A stretch of 62,989 nt of DNA, taken from Planctomycetota bacterium. Lineage in GTDB: Bacteria; Planctomycetota; JAJSAM01; JAJVHW01. Shown here in pieces: positions 1-9,268 of the stretch. The notes below the pieces were generated by a model that worked only from the letters and a program-made list of their open reading frames with translations, was not told the DNA's origin and made no database searches. The position numbers were made by a program, and so were the translations under genes. The stretch is taken from positions 1 to 62,989 of the forward strand of contig JAJFFG010000052.1 in the NCBI GenBank assembly GCA_021776825.1, read 5' to 3'. Every line of letters begins with the position of its first letter. The stretch's first letter is position 1.

Positions 1-21
1 CCCGGGCGCCCCGCGCGCCCT

Positions 22-80
22 GGGGGGGGGGGGGTCTATGCTCCCCCCCCCTTTCCCGGGGTTACCCCCTCCCCCCCCCC
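22..80. repeat. Homopolymeric G and C runs
   Basis: Thirteen consecutive G (22-34) are followed by nine C (43-51) and ten C (71-80). The G run could pair with either C run. Nothing around it looks coding. Such runs are also prone to sequencing error, so the exact lengths should not be trusted. Confidence 0.5.
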
Positions 81-212
81 GCTCGCTCGGCACCGCGCGG
101 ACGTCTCGGGCCCGACGGCGCTCCGCGGACCAGCCCGTCGGTGCGTGCGGCGACGGGCGTACCCGTTCGCCGCGACGTCCGCCTACCCCTTGCCGCGGCC
201 CGGAACGTGAAG

Positions 213-231
213 TACTTTGCAATGCAAAGTA
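213..231. promoter_or_regulatory. Palindromic operator candidate
   Basis: A perfect inverted repeat, TACTTTGCA, one central A, TGCAAAGTA, lies 30 bases upstream of the ATG at 262. It is AT-rich in a GC-rich setting, and its symmetry fits a dimeric repressor or activator. The cognate regulator is not evident in the window. Confidence 0.55.
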
Positions 232-261
232 TCCGCACCGAGCCGACGGCAAGGAGCCCCG

Positions 262-966
262 ATGACCCACGACCCGACCGACCCGACCGACCCCAACGAC
301 CCCGGCCAGCCTCGTTCCGAGCTCCAGATCGTCTCCCGACCACCTCCTAGCCCGCTCGTCGAGCCGTTCTCCGTCGACGAACTCCGACGCCTCCTCGTCC
401 GCCCCGACCTGCTGCTCTCGTGCCTCCTCGGCGCACCACGGCGCCTCGGCCGCACCGTCGCCGTACCCGGTCGTGCCCTCGTGCTCCTGCCCGGCCTCTT
501 CCTCGCGGCCGCGCTGGCGGGCGTCCCCTACGGCGCGGCGGCCCCGTCCTCGGACCCGTGGAGCGTGACCCTCCTCTTCGCCGGTTCCGTACTGATCTGC
601 GTGCCGTGCCTGCACGTGTTTCTTGTGTTCCTCGGCCGCCCCGGAGGCCTCCACCAACACGTCTCTCTCGGCCTGCTCGTGGCCGCCACAGCGGCGCTCT
701 TCTCGCTCGGGTTCGCGCCGATCATCTGGTTCATCGACCTGACGACCGATCCCCAGGCGGTCTCGTTGGTGTCGACGCGCGGACTCTCGCTCTGCCTGTT
801 GACGCTCGCATTGGCACTCGGCGTGACCCAGCTCGGGCGCTGTCTGAACGGCGTCGAACGCGACGACGCGGAGGAGCTGCGCACCGGCGCGCCGTTGCTC
901 CTGTGGGTCTGCCTGCTCGTGTTCATCGTGTGGCGTATGGCGGGCGTGGTGGGGCTGCGCGGTTGA
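262..966 (+). CDS. Multi-pass membrane protein
   Basis: I do not recognise a family with certainty. The 234-residue product has a hydrophilic N-terminus with an Asp/Pro-rich TDPTDPNDPG stretch and a PFSVDELRRLLVRPD segment. About five hydrophobic segments follow (for example LVLLPGLFLAAALAGV and LLLWVCLLVFIVW), so it is an inner-membrane protein. The ATG at 262 is chosen because AAGGAG sits at 251-256. The next gene begins inside its stop codon, so the two are probably translationally coupled and work together. The palindrome at 213-231 probably controls both. Confidence 0.75.
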   Translation: MTHDPTDPTDPNDPGQPRSELQIVSRPPPSPLVEPFSVDELRRLLVRPDLLLSCLLGAPRRLGRTVAVPGRALVLLPGLFLAAALAGVPYGAAAPSSDPWSVTLLFAGSVLICVPCLHVFLVFLGRPGGLHQHVSLGLLVAATAALFSLGFAPIIWFIDLTTDPQAVSLVSTRGLSLCLLTLALALGVTQLGRCLNGVERDDAEELRTGAPLLLWVCLLVFIVWRMAGVVGLRG

Positions 967-1613
967 CCCGTGTGGTCCTCCGACTCGCGGTCGGCGCGGC
1001 GCTCTACGGCTACTCGATCGGCTCTGTCCACGGCGTGCGCATCGCGTCGTGGAACCTGCTGAAGTTCCCGGCGCTGCTCCTCGTGACGGGGGCGGTCTGT
1101 GCGCTCGCGTTCGTGGTGACCGCGTGGTTCGTCACGCGAGCGCTCCGCGTCCGCGACGTCGCCGCTCTGACGCTGCGCGCCTACGCCGACCTGGCGACGC
1201 TGCTCGCGGCGCTCGCGCCGGTGTCGCTGTTTCTCGCGTGGACCGTCGAGCAGCCGACGGAGATGTCGCTCGGCGAGTACCCGTTGTTCCTCGGGTTGAA
1301 CGTCGCGTTCATCGCGGTGTGCGGCGTGGTGGCGTTGCGCCGTCAGGGGCTGGCGCTGATGGGGCGGCATGCGCTCGGTCGCGGTCGATCGATGGCGATC
1401 CTGCTCGCGTGGCTCGCGGTCAGCCTGTTCACCGGCGGGCAGTGTGCGTGGTACCTGCGTCCGTGGTTCGGACCGTCGACGTCGAAGAACCTGCCAGTCG
1501 TGATGGGGACGATGCCGGACTACCGCGGGGCGCAGAGCTTCTACGAGGCGGTCTGGCATCTAGTGGACCCGCCGGCACTGCCGGAGGGGTACTTCCGGGA
1601 GGGGGAGGATTGA
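963..1613 (+). CDS. Multi-pass membrane protein, partner of preceding gene
   Basis: A 216-residue membrane protein read from a TTG that overlaps the upstream stop (TTGA, 963-966); GTG at 972 is an alternative. It has about five membrane segments and a GGQCAWYLRPWFG motif near the C-terminus. That motif recalls a poorly described bacterial membrane family, sometimes annotated as actin-binding WH2-like, whose members end in a similar AWxLRPF signature. The assignment is from memory and weak. The tight coupling to the 262-966 gene suggests the pair forms one membrane complex of unknown function. Confidence 0.65.
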   Translation: MTRVVLRLAVGAALYGYSIGSVHGVRIASWNLLKFPALLLVTGAVCALAFVVTAWFVTRALRVRDVAALTLRAYADLATLLAALAPVSLFLAWTVEQPTEMSLGEYPLFLGLNVAFIAVCGVVALRRQGLALMGRHALGRGRSMAILLAWLAVSLFTGGQCAWYLRPWFGPSTSKNLPVVMGTMPDYRGAQSFYEAVWHLVDPPALPEGYFREGED

Positions 1614-1663
1614 TGGGTGGCGGTGCGGGACTGCCATGTGATCCGCGAACTCAACGATCCGTA

Positions 1664-1687
1664 CGGGCGGATCTCCTGATCCGCCCG
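1664..1687. repeat. REP-like palindrome, family 1, copy 1
   Basis: Arms GGGCGGATC (1665-1673) and GATCCGCCC (1678-1686) flank the loop TCCT, and an outer C-G pair makes ten base pairs. Further copies lie at 13275-13322 (a head-to-head doublet) and 15734-15755. No T-run follows, so it is more like a dispersed intergenic palindrome than an intrinsic terminator. Confidence 0.7.
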
Positions 1688-1842
1688 CCCGCAGGCGTGC
1701 GCTCGAGCCCCCCGGGTCCGATGGCGCTCTCCGGTCCAGGCCGGGGGTCCGGACCGCGACCGGTCGCGCGCGTCGTGGCGTTTCTCTATGCCTGCCGTGT
1801 CGCCTGCGTGCGGCGTGCGCGCGACCGCCCGGGCGAGCCTGC

Positions 1843-1848
1843 TAGGCT
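1843..1848 (+). promoter_or_regulatory. -10 element TAGGCT, leaderless start
   Basis: TAGGCT ends eight bases before the GTG at 1857. Transcription starting about seven bases after a -10 hexamer would begin at or next to the start codon. The paralogue at 9269 has TAGCCT at the same spacing, supporting both the promoter and the start choice. Confidence 0.55.
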
Positions 1849-1856
1849 CACCGACG

Positions 1857-4800
1857 GTGTTGGGAGAAACCCTCGGTCCGTACACGATCGATCGCGAGCT
1901 CGGCTCGGGTGGGATGGGGAAGGTGTACGCCGCGACCGTCGCGGATCGTGCCCCTGGACTGAGCGCCGGCGACTGCGTGGCGCTCAAGGTCGTGCACCCG
2001 CACCTCCTGGAGACGCCGGGCTTCTTCATGCGCTTCATGCGCGAGGCACAGCTCGGGGCGTCGATCCAGCACGAGAATGTCGTCCGCACGCTGATGGCCG
2101 ATGCGTCGTCCACGCATCACTTCCTGGTGATGGAGTACGTCGAGGGGCAGACGCTGGCCGAGTTGGCGCGCGAACTCGAGCGCGTGCCGGAGGAACTCTG
2201 TCGCCACGTCGGGCGCGAGATCTGCAAGGGGCTGGCCGCGATCCACGCTGCGGGCGTCGTGCACCGGGACATGAAGCCGGACAATGTCCTGATCACCGCT
2301 GACCACGTCGTCAAGGTGATGGACCTCGGTGTCGCGCGACTCGCCGACGAGCAGATGCGCCTGTCGCAGTCGGGGGCGTTCGTCGGGTCGGTGGAGTACG
2401 CGGCGCCGGAGCAGTTCAAGGGCGGCGACGTCGACGGGCGCACGGACCTGCACGCGCTGGGTCTCGTGCTCTACGAACTGGCGTCCGGCTCGCATCCCTA
2501 CCGCGGCGGATCGTTCCACGAGGTGCTGAGCCGAGTCTGCGACACCGAGCCGCGCCGGCTCGGCGACGTCAACCCGCAGCTCTCGGCGTTCTTCGAGGAG
2601 GTCGTGCACACGCTGCTCGTGAAGGACCCGCGCGGGCGGTTCGCGTCGGCGGCGCAGCTCCTCGATGTGCTCGTCGAGGGCGAGGACTCGGCCTGGTGGC
2701 ACGAGCGCGCGCGTCAGCTCCAGTCGACGACGCAGCGGCCGATCCGGCGCGCGCGCATCCCGCGCGAGACCGCCGTCTACGGACGCGAGCCCGAACTCGC
2801 GACACTGCGCTCGCTGTTCGATCGCGCAGCGGCCGGCGACGGACAGGTCGTGCTGCTCGAGGGCGAGGCCGGCATCGGCAAGTCGCGCTTGGTGGACGAG
2901 CTGACGGCGCGACTCCACGCAGCCGGAACGGACTTCCACTTCCTCTTCGGCGGCTACCCGCCCGGCGGGGCCGCGACCGTCGACGGTGGGTTCTCGTCCG
3001 CGTTCCGCGAGCACTTCGGTGAGGCGGGCAGCGCGGCGTACCTGCCCGAGAACCAGATTCTGGTGCCTGCCTTCGACGCACTGCTGCGCGGCGAGAGCGC
3101 CAGCGACGGCGCGCACGCGCTGACTCCCGGTTCGCTCCAGACCTGCTTTGTGCGCGCGACGCAGTCGCTGGCCGCCGAGCGCGTCGCGGTGGTGCTGATC
3201 GACGATCTGCACTTCGCACCCGAGGAGGGCCGCGCGCTCTTCTCTTCGCTCGCGATGGCCGTGCCGGGACACCGCGTGCTGCTGATCGGTGCGACGCGGC
3301 CCGGCGTGTCGGAGGAGTGGCGCGCGGGACTGACTCGCGTGGACCAGACCACGCAGATGCCGGTGCACCGGCTTGGCCCCAAGGATCTTGTGGCGCTGCT
3401 CGGTGACTCGCTCGGCTCGTCGCACCTCGCCGAGGAATTGGCCGGCAAGATCGCGGTGAAGTCCGACGGCAACCCGTTCTTCGCGTTCGAGATCATCCGC
3501 GGTCTGCGCGAAGGGCAGTTCATCACGCGCCGGGACGACGGCACGTGGGCGTCGACGCGGGTCATCGACGAGATCGAGATCCCGTCGTCGGTGCTCGATC
3601 TCGTGAACGCGCGCGTCGCGGATCTCTCGGAGGAGCAGCGCGACCTGCTCGACGTCGCGAGCTGCTGCGGGTACGAGTTCGATCCCGCCCTCGTGGCGGA
3701 TGTGGTCGGCGCTGCGCTGCTCCCGACGCTCAAACGGTTCGCGACGATCGAGAAACGTCACCGCCTCGTGCGCGCGTCGGGGCGACGGCTCGTGTTCGAT
3801 CATCACCAGGTGCAGGAGGCGCTCTACGGCTCGCTGTACGAGCAGATGCGCGAGGCGTATCACGCGGGGATCGCCGCGGCCCTCGAAGCCCGCACGAACG
3901 CCGCGGATCGCGACCCCGAGTCGCTCGGCGGCGCGCTCTGCGTGGAACTCTGTGAGCACTACCTGAAGGGCGCTCGTGGCGCCGCCGCGCTGCGGTATCT
4001 CCCGGCCGCGCAGGACCATCTGACCAACGGCTATCTCCAAGCTGAGATGGTGGCGCTCACAGACCGGGCGCTCGCGATCCCCGACTTGCTCACGGGCGCG
4101 GACCGCGCGCAGTCCCTCCTCCGGCTCGCCGGCACGTTCGACATGCTCGGCCGTCGCGCGCGTCAGGAGGAGTGCGTGCGAGAGGCCGCGCACCTGGCCG
4201 AGGCGGAGGACGACGACGAGCTCCGCGTCTCTGCGGCGAGCGCCCTCGGTCGTCTCCTTCGACTGACGTCGCGCTACGTCGAGGCGGAGGCGGCCTGCCG
4301 CCGCGCCTTGAAACTCGGCGTCGCACGAGGCGATCTGGCCGGGGAGGCTCGGGCACGGGGAAACCTCGGGACCGTCTTCTTCTCACAGGGCCGCCTCGTC
4401 GAGGCGCTCGAGCAGCACGGACGCACACTCGAGCTGAGCCGCGCCACCGGCGACCGGAAGGTCGAGGCCTCCGCGCTGATGAACGTCGGTCTCGTCGTCA
4501 AGGGCCAGGGCCGTCTCGCCGACGCGCAGCGGTACAGCGAGGAGTCGCTTGCGATCAATCGCGAGATCGCGGACCGGGAGGGCGAGGCCAACGGCATGAA
4601 CAACCTCGGGACGGTCTTCCAGGCGGCGGGGCGCCTGGCCGAGGCGCGGGAGCAGTACGAGCGCTCCCTCGCCGTCTGCTGCGAGATCGGGGATCGCGAC
4701 GGCGAGATGGGCGCCACGGCGAACCTCGGCAACGTGCACTTCTTCTGCGGGCACCTCGCTCGTGCGCGAGAGGGCTTCGAACGGGGGCTCGCGCTCGCGC

Positions 4801-5432
4801 GAGAGACCGGCAGCCGGATCGGTGAGACGATCGTCCTGCACAACCTGGGCGTTGCGCATTGGGAAGCCGGAGCGATCGCGCCAGCGAAGGAGCACCTGCT
4901 CGAGTGTCTCCCGGTGAGCGATGACATCGGGATGCAGCAGGTCTCGGCGATGACGCATCTCGTCCTGGGGAGGATCCACTCCGCAGCGGGAGACGAGGAC
5001 GCGGCGCGCGAGTCGTTCTCTGCGGCGCGCGACGTCGCGGTGGCTGGCGGTGTTCACGGCATCGAGACCGTCGCGCGTTGTGAGTTGGCGTGTCTCTCCA
5101 ACGGAGACGCCACCGACGCGCTGGCGGTGTTCGCCGCGAACGGGGAACGGCTCGAGGCCGAGGAACTCCTGGCATCGCGTTTCCTGCTCTGGGGAGCGAC
5201 CGGGGACCGCGCCCACCTAGCGGAGGCGAAGCGCCTGCTCGATGAGTCCGTCGCCGACGTCGACGTCGAGACGCGCGCGTCGATGCTCACGAACCTCCGA
5301 CTCAACCGCGAGGTCCTCGCCGCGTGGCGGGCCGAGTTCGGGGAGGCGGGAGACGACGCCCCCGCGGACGCCTCCTCGGATTCCGACGACGACGAGCCGC
5401 CGCGGACCGAGTCGATGACCCGCATCGGGTAG
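1857..5432 (+). CDS. PknK-like Ser/Thr kinase-ATPase-TPR protein 1
   Basis: Cytosolic signalling protein of 1191 residues. A Hanks-type kinase domain (about 8-275) has the glycine loop GSGGMG, Lys44, HRD at 136-138, and DLG instead of DFG at 156-158. It is followed by an AAA-type ATPase module with Walker A GEAGIGKS (336-343) and a Walker B-like VVLIDDLH, then many TPR repeats. This order matches mycobacterial PknK, so a regulatory kinase with a STAND-like switch is the likely role; substrates are unknown. The GTG at 1857 is preferred over ATG 1788 because the paralogue at 9269 starts at the same point (xLGxxLGPYTIDRELGSGG). No SD is visible, consistent with leaderless translation. Confidence 0.9.
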   Translation: MLGETLGPYTIDRELGSGGMGKVYAATVADRAPGLSAGDCVALKVVHPHLLETPGFFMRFMREAQLGASIQHENVVRTLMADASSTHHFLVMEYVEGQTLAELARELERVPEELCRHVGREICKGLAAIHAAGVVHRDMKPDNVLITADHVVKVMDLGVARLADEQMRLSQSGAFVGSVEYAAPEQFKGGDVDGRTDLHALGLVLYELASGSHPYRGGSFHEVLSRVCDTEPRRLGDVNPQLSAFFEEVVHTLLVKDPRGRFASAAQLLDVLVEGEDSAWWHERARQLQSTTQRPIRRARIPRETAVYGREPELATLRSLFDRAAAGDGQVVLLEGEAGIGKSRLVDELTARLHAAGTDFHFLFGGYPPGGAATVDGGFSSAFREHFGEAGSAAYLPENQILVPAFDALLRGESASDGAHALTPGSLQTCFVRATQSLAAERVAVVLIDDLHFAPEEGRALFSSLAMAVPGHRVLLIGATRPGVSEEWRAGLTRVDQTTQMPVHRLGPKDLVALLGDSLGSSHLAEELAGKIAVKSDGNPFFAFEIIRGLREGQFITRRDDGTWASTRVIDEIEIPSSVLDLVNARVADLSEEQRDLLDVASCCGYEFDPALVADVVGAALLPTLKRFATIEKRHRLVRASGRRLVFDHHQVQEALYGSLYEQMREAYHAGIAAALEARTNAADRDPESLGGALCVELCEHYLKGARGAAALRYLPAAQDHLTNGYLQAEMVALTDRALAIPDLLTGADRAQSLLRLAGTFDMLGRRARQEECVREAAHLAEAEDDDELRVSAASALGRLLRLTSRYVEAEAACRRALKLGVARGDLAGEARARGNLGTVFFSQGRLVEALEQHGRTLELSRATGDRKVEASALMNVGLVVKGQGRLADAQRYSEESLAINREIADREGEANGMNNLGTVFQAAGRLAEAREQYERSLAVCCEIGDRDGEMGATANLGNVHFFCGHLARAREGFERGLALARETGSRIGETIVLHNLGVAHWEAGAIAPAKEHLLECLPVSDDIGMQQVSAMTHLVLGRIHSAAGDEDAARESFSAARDVAVAGGVHGIETVARCELACLSNGDATDALAVFAANGERLEAEELLASRFLLWGATGDRAHLAEAKRLLDESVADVDVETRASMLTNLRLNREVLAAWRAEFGEAGDDAPADASSDSDDDEPPRTESMTRIG

Positions 5433-5502
5433 CGTCGCCGTCGAGAAGGCGCGGCCTGCGCTGGCACTCGGCATGATGGCGCACCCGCTTCGGAGGCTCT
5501 CC

Positions 5503-7629
<2,127 letters not shown>

Positions 7630-7662
7630 CGAGGGGCGTGGGGCGGGGGCACGGACGTCCCG

Positions 7663-7943
7663 GGCGAGGCCGCCGTCACGGGGAACCTGGGCGCCGTCTT
7701 CCGGTCCCCGAGGCGCAGGAGCACATTGCGGCCCGCCACCTGTTCTGGAAGGCGACCGGTGACCGGGCGCATCTCGAAGCGGCCAAGCGCCTGCTCGACG
7801 AGTCTGTGGCGAACGCCGATGCCGAGGCGCGCGAGTCGATGCTCACGAACCTCCGCCTGAACCGCGAGATCATGGCCGCGTGGCGTGCGGAGTTCGGTGA
7901 GGACCCCGAACCGAACGAGTCCCAGACCCGGGTCGCCCCGTGA
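7663..7943 (+). pseudogene. Remnant of a third kinase-TPR paralogue
   Basis: Two pieces match the TPR part of the flanking kinases but lie in different frames. The first (from 7663) reads GEAAVTGNLGAVFRS, like GEARARGNLGTVFFS of kinase 1. The second (from about 7710 in the other frame) reads ARHLFWKATGDRAHLEAAKR and continues to the typical C-terminus ending LNREIMAAWRAEFGED. The kinase, ATPase and most TPR repeats are missing. A frameshift plus a large internal deletion explain this. An ORF of 101 codons (7638-7943) spans the second piece but is unlikely to be functional. Confidence 0.75.
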
Positions 7944-7960
7944 TCACGGTGAGCCGGTCG

Positions 7961-8494
7961 CTACCCCGCGCCGAGCGCGCGCGCCAGCGACTCGAGCCGT
8001 CGTCCGCGCTGCGGTGACGACGAGGCGCTCTTCGCGGCTCCGATCGCTGCGTGCAGTCGAACGGTGTCGGGCTCGACGCCGTCGCGGCGGGCCAGCCGGA
8101 GCATCTCCAGGCAGTCGCCCAGGTCCGACTCGGTGAGCCGCTCGATCTTGGTCAGCAGGTAGAGCGTGGCGCTCGGGGTGTAGAGGCGGGCGGTGGGGCC
8201 GGCGTGGAGCAGGACCCGCTCGGCGTGCCAGCCCTCGATGTCGCGCAGGAAGAAGCCCGCGGCCTGGTTGATCGCCTCCACCGGCAGCCCCAGGTCGAGC
8301 GCGAGCTGGAGCAGCACGTTGATCTGGTCCTGACCGGCGTCGGCGGGGCCGGCGAGGTCGATGTCGAGGGTGGCACGATGGCGCCCGCCGAGCAGCGGGA
8401 TGACGGTGCCCCCGAGGACGAGCCACTCGCCGCGCAGGCGCTCGCCCGCCAGCCGCACGAAGCGTTCGAGGGTCGGGGCGTCGAGGCCGCTCAT
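7961..8494 (-). CDS. AbiEii/DUF6036-like nucleotidyltransferase (toxin candidate)
   Basis: Protein of 177 residues. WLVLGGTVIPLL followed by ATLDIDLAGPAD fits the nucleotidyltransferase pattern GG(S/T)-x(n)-DhD, with Asp-Ile-Asp as metal ligands. It resembles AbiEii/DUF6036 toxins, which in characterised members modify tRNA or other targets. The ATG overlaps the stop of the HTH gene by four bases (ATGA), so the two are coupled and form a likely toxin-antitoxin pair. The C-terminal region is helical and less recognisable. The call rests on motif and gene order. Confidence 0.7.
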   Translation of the reverse strand: MSGLDAPTLERFVRLAGERLRGEWLVLGGTVIPLLGGRHRATLDIDLAGPADAGQDQINVLLQLALDLGLPVEAINQAAGFFLRDIEGWHAERVLLHAGPTARLYTPSATLYLLTKIERLTESDLGDCLEMLRLARRDGVEPDTVRLHAAIGAAKSASSSPQRGRRLESLARALGAG

Positions 8495-9147
8495 AGATAC
8501 TCCGCCAGTCGGCTGCGGGCGATGCGAGCGAGCTTGACGATGCGCCCGGTCCGCGGCGCCGCGAGCAGGTCGCGGATGGCGGGGGAGGTCGCGCCCCAGC
8601 GCCCGACGACGCTCGGGAAGTGGGTCTCCGTCGCGCAGAGCAACGCCTGGACGCACTCCCGCCGCCGCTCTGTGTCGGCGGGCTCAGCGCCGATGGCCCC
8701 GGTGTCGGCGGACTCTGTGTTGGCGGACTCTGTGTCGGCGGACTCTGTGTTGGCGGACTCTGTGTTGGCGGACTTGGTGTCAGTGGGCTGGGTGTCAGTG
8801 GGCTGGGTGTCGCGCGTCACTTCGATGGCGGCGCGTCCGACGTGACGTCGGAGCGTCTCGGCGTCGAGGCGCACGAGCGGATCGCCCTCGCCCGCCAGCG
8901 GCAAACCCAGCGTGATCAGTGCGCGCCAGTCGGCGGCGGTCGGGGTGAACGAGAGCCCCGTCCCGAGCGGCGCCAGCAGGCGAGAGAGCGTGGACAGCGA
9001 CGGGTTGGCGCGTCCGGCCTCCACATTCTGGACGGTGGCGAGGCTGACGTCCGCCGCGGTCGCCAACGCGGACTGCGAGAGACCGAGTGCTCGGCGGGTG
9101 GAGCGGAGGTGAGTGCCAACGTCAATGGTGAGCATGATCGTAGGCAT
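8491..9147 (-). CDS. XRE-type HTH antitoxin/regulator with repeat linker
   Basis: Protein of 218 residues. Residues about 10-65 form a classic Cro/XRE helix-turn-helix (LGLSQSALATAADVSLATVQ). A middle domain is followed by seven five-residue Thr/Glu/Ser/Asp units (TQPTD, TESAN, TESAD), then a C-terminal helical domain (ETHFPSVVGRWG, KLARIARSRLAEYL). It is the first gene of the pair and probably represses it. ATG 9147 or ATG 9135 could be the start; TATGAT at 9151-9156 (minus strand) is a strong -10 and favours the shorter form. Confidence 0.75.
   Translation of the reverse strand: MPTIMLTIDVGTHLRSTRRALGLSQSALATAADVSLATVQNVEAGRANPSLSTLSRLLAPLGTGLSFTPTAADWRALITLGLPLAGEGDPLVRLDAETLRRHVGRAAIEVTRDTQPTDTQPTDTKSANTESANTESADTESANTESADTGAIGAEPADTERRRECVQALLCATETHFPSVVGRWGATSPAIRDLLAAPRTGRIVKLARIARSRLAEYL
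8702..8811. repeat. 15-base tandem repeats in the HTH gene
   Basis: About seven imperfect 15-base units encode the TESAN/TESAD linker. The unit length keeps the frame, so copy number could vary without breaking the gene. Confidence 0.8.
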
Positions 9148-9254
9148 ATTATCATAGGTATTCGACGATGCGGCCCGCCGCCTGTCGAGACTACGCACAG
9201 GCAAGGGTCGCTCCCGCGATCCCCGGCGGGCGAGACCTGGTGGACGGTTCGCGC

Positions 9255-9260
9255 TAGCCT
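9255..9260 (+). promoter_or_regulatory. -10 element TAGCCT, leaderless start
   Basis: TAGCCT ends eight bases before ATG 9269, exactly as TAGGCT does before kinase 1. The region up to the divergent HTH gene (9148-9254) would hold both promoters. Confidence 0.55.
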
Positions 9261-9268
9261 CGCACGCG

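Noticed and set aside
22..51. G-quadruplex or regulatory meaning of the G run
   Set aside because: A single G13 run near the window edge is also a classic sequencing artefact, and no gene starts nearby.
1788..1856. Extended N-terminus of kinase 1 from ATG 1788
   Set aside because: The extra 23 residues are absent from the paralogue at 9269, and the -10 at 1843-1848 would lie inside the coding region.
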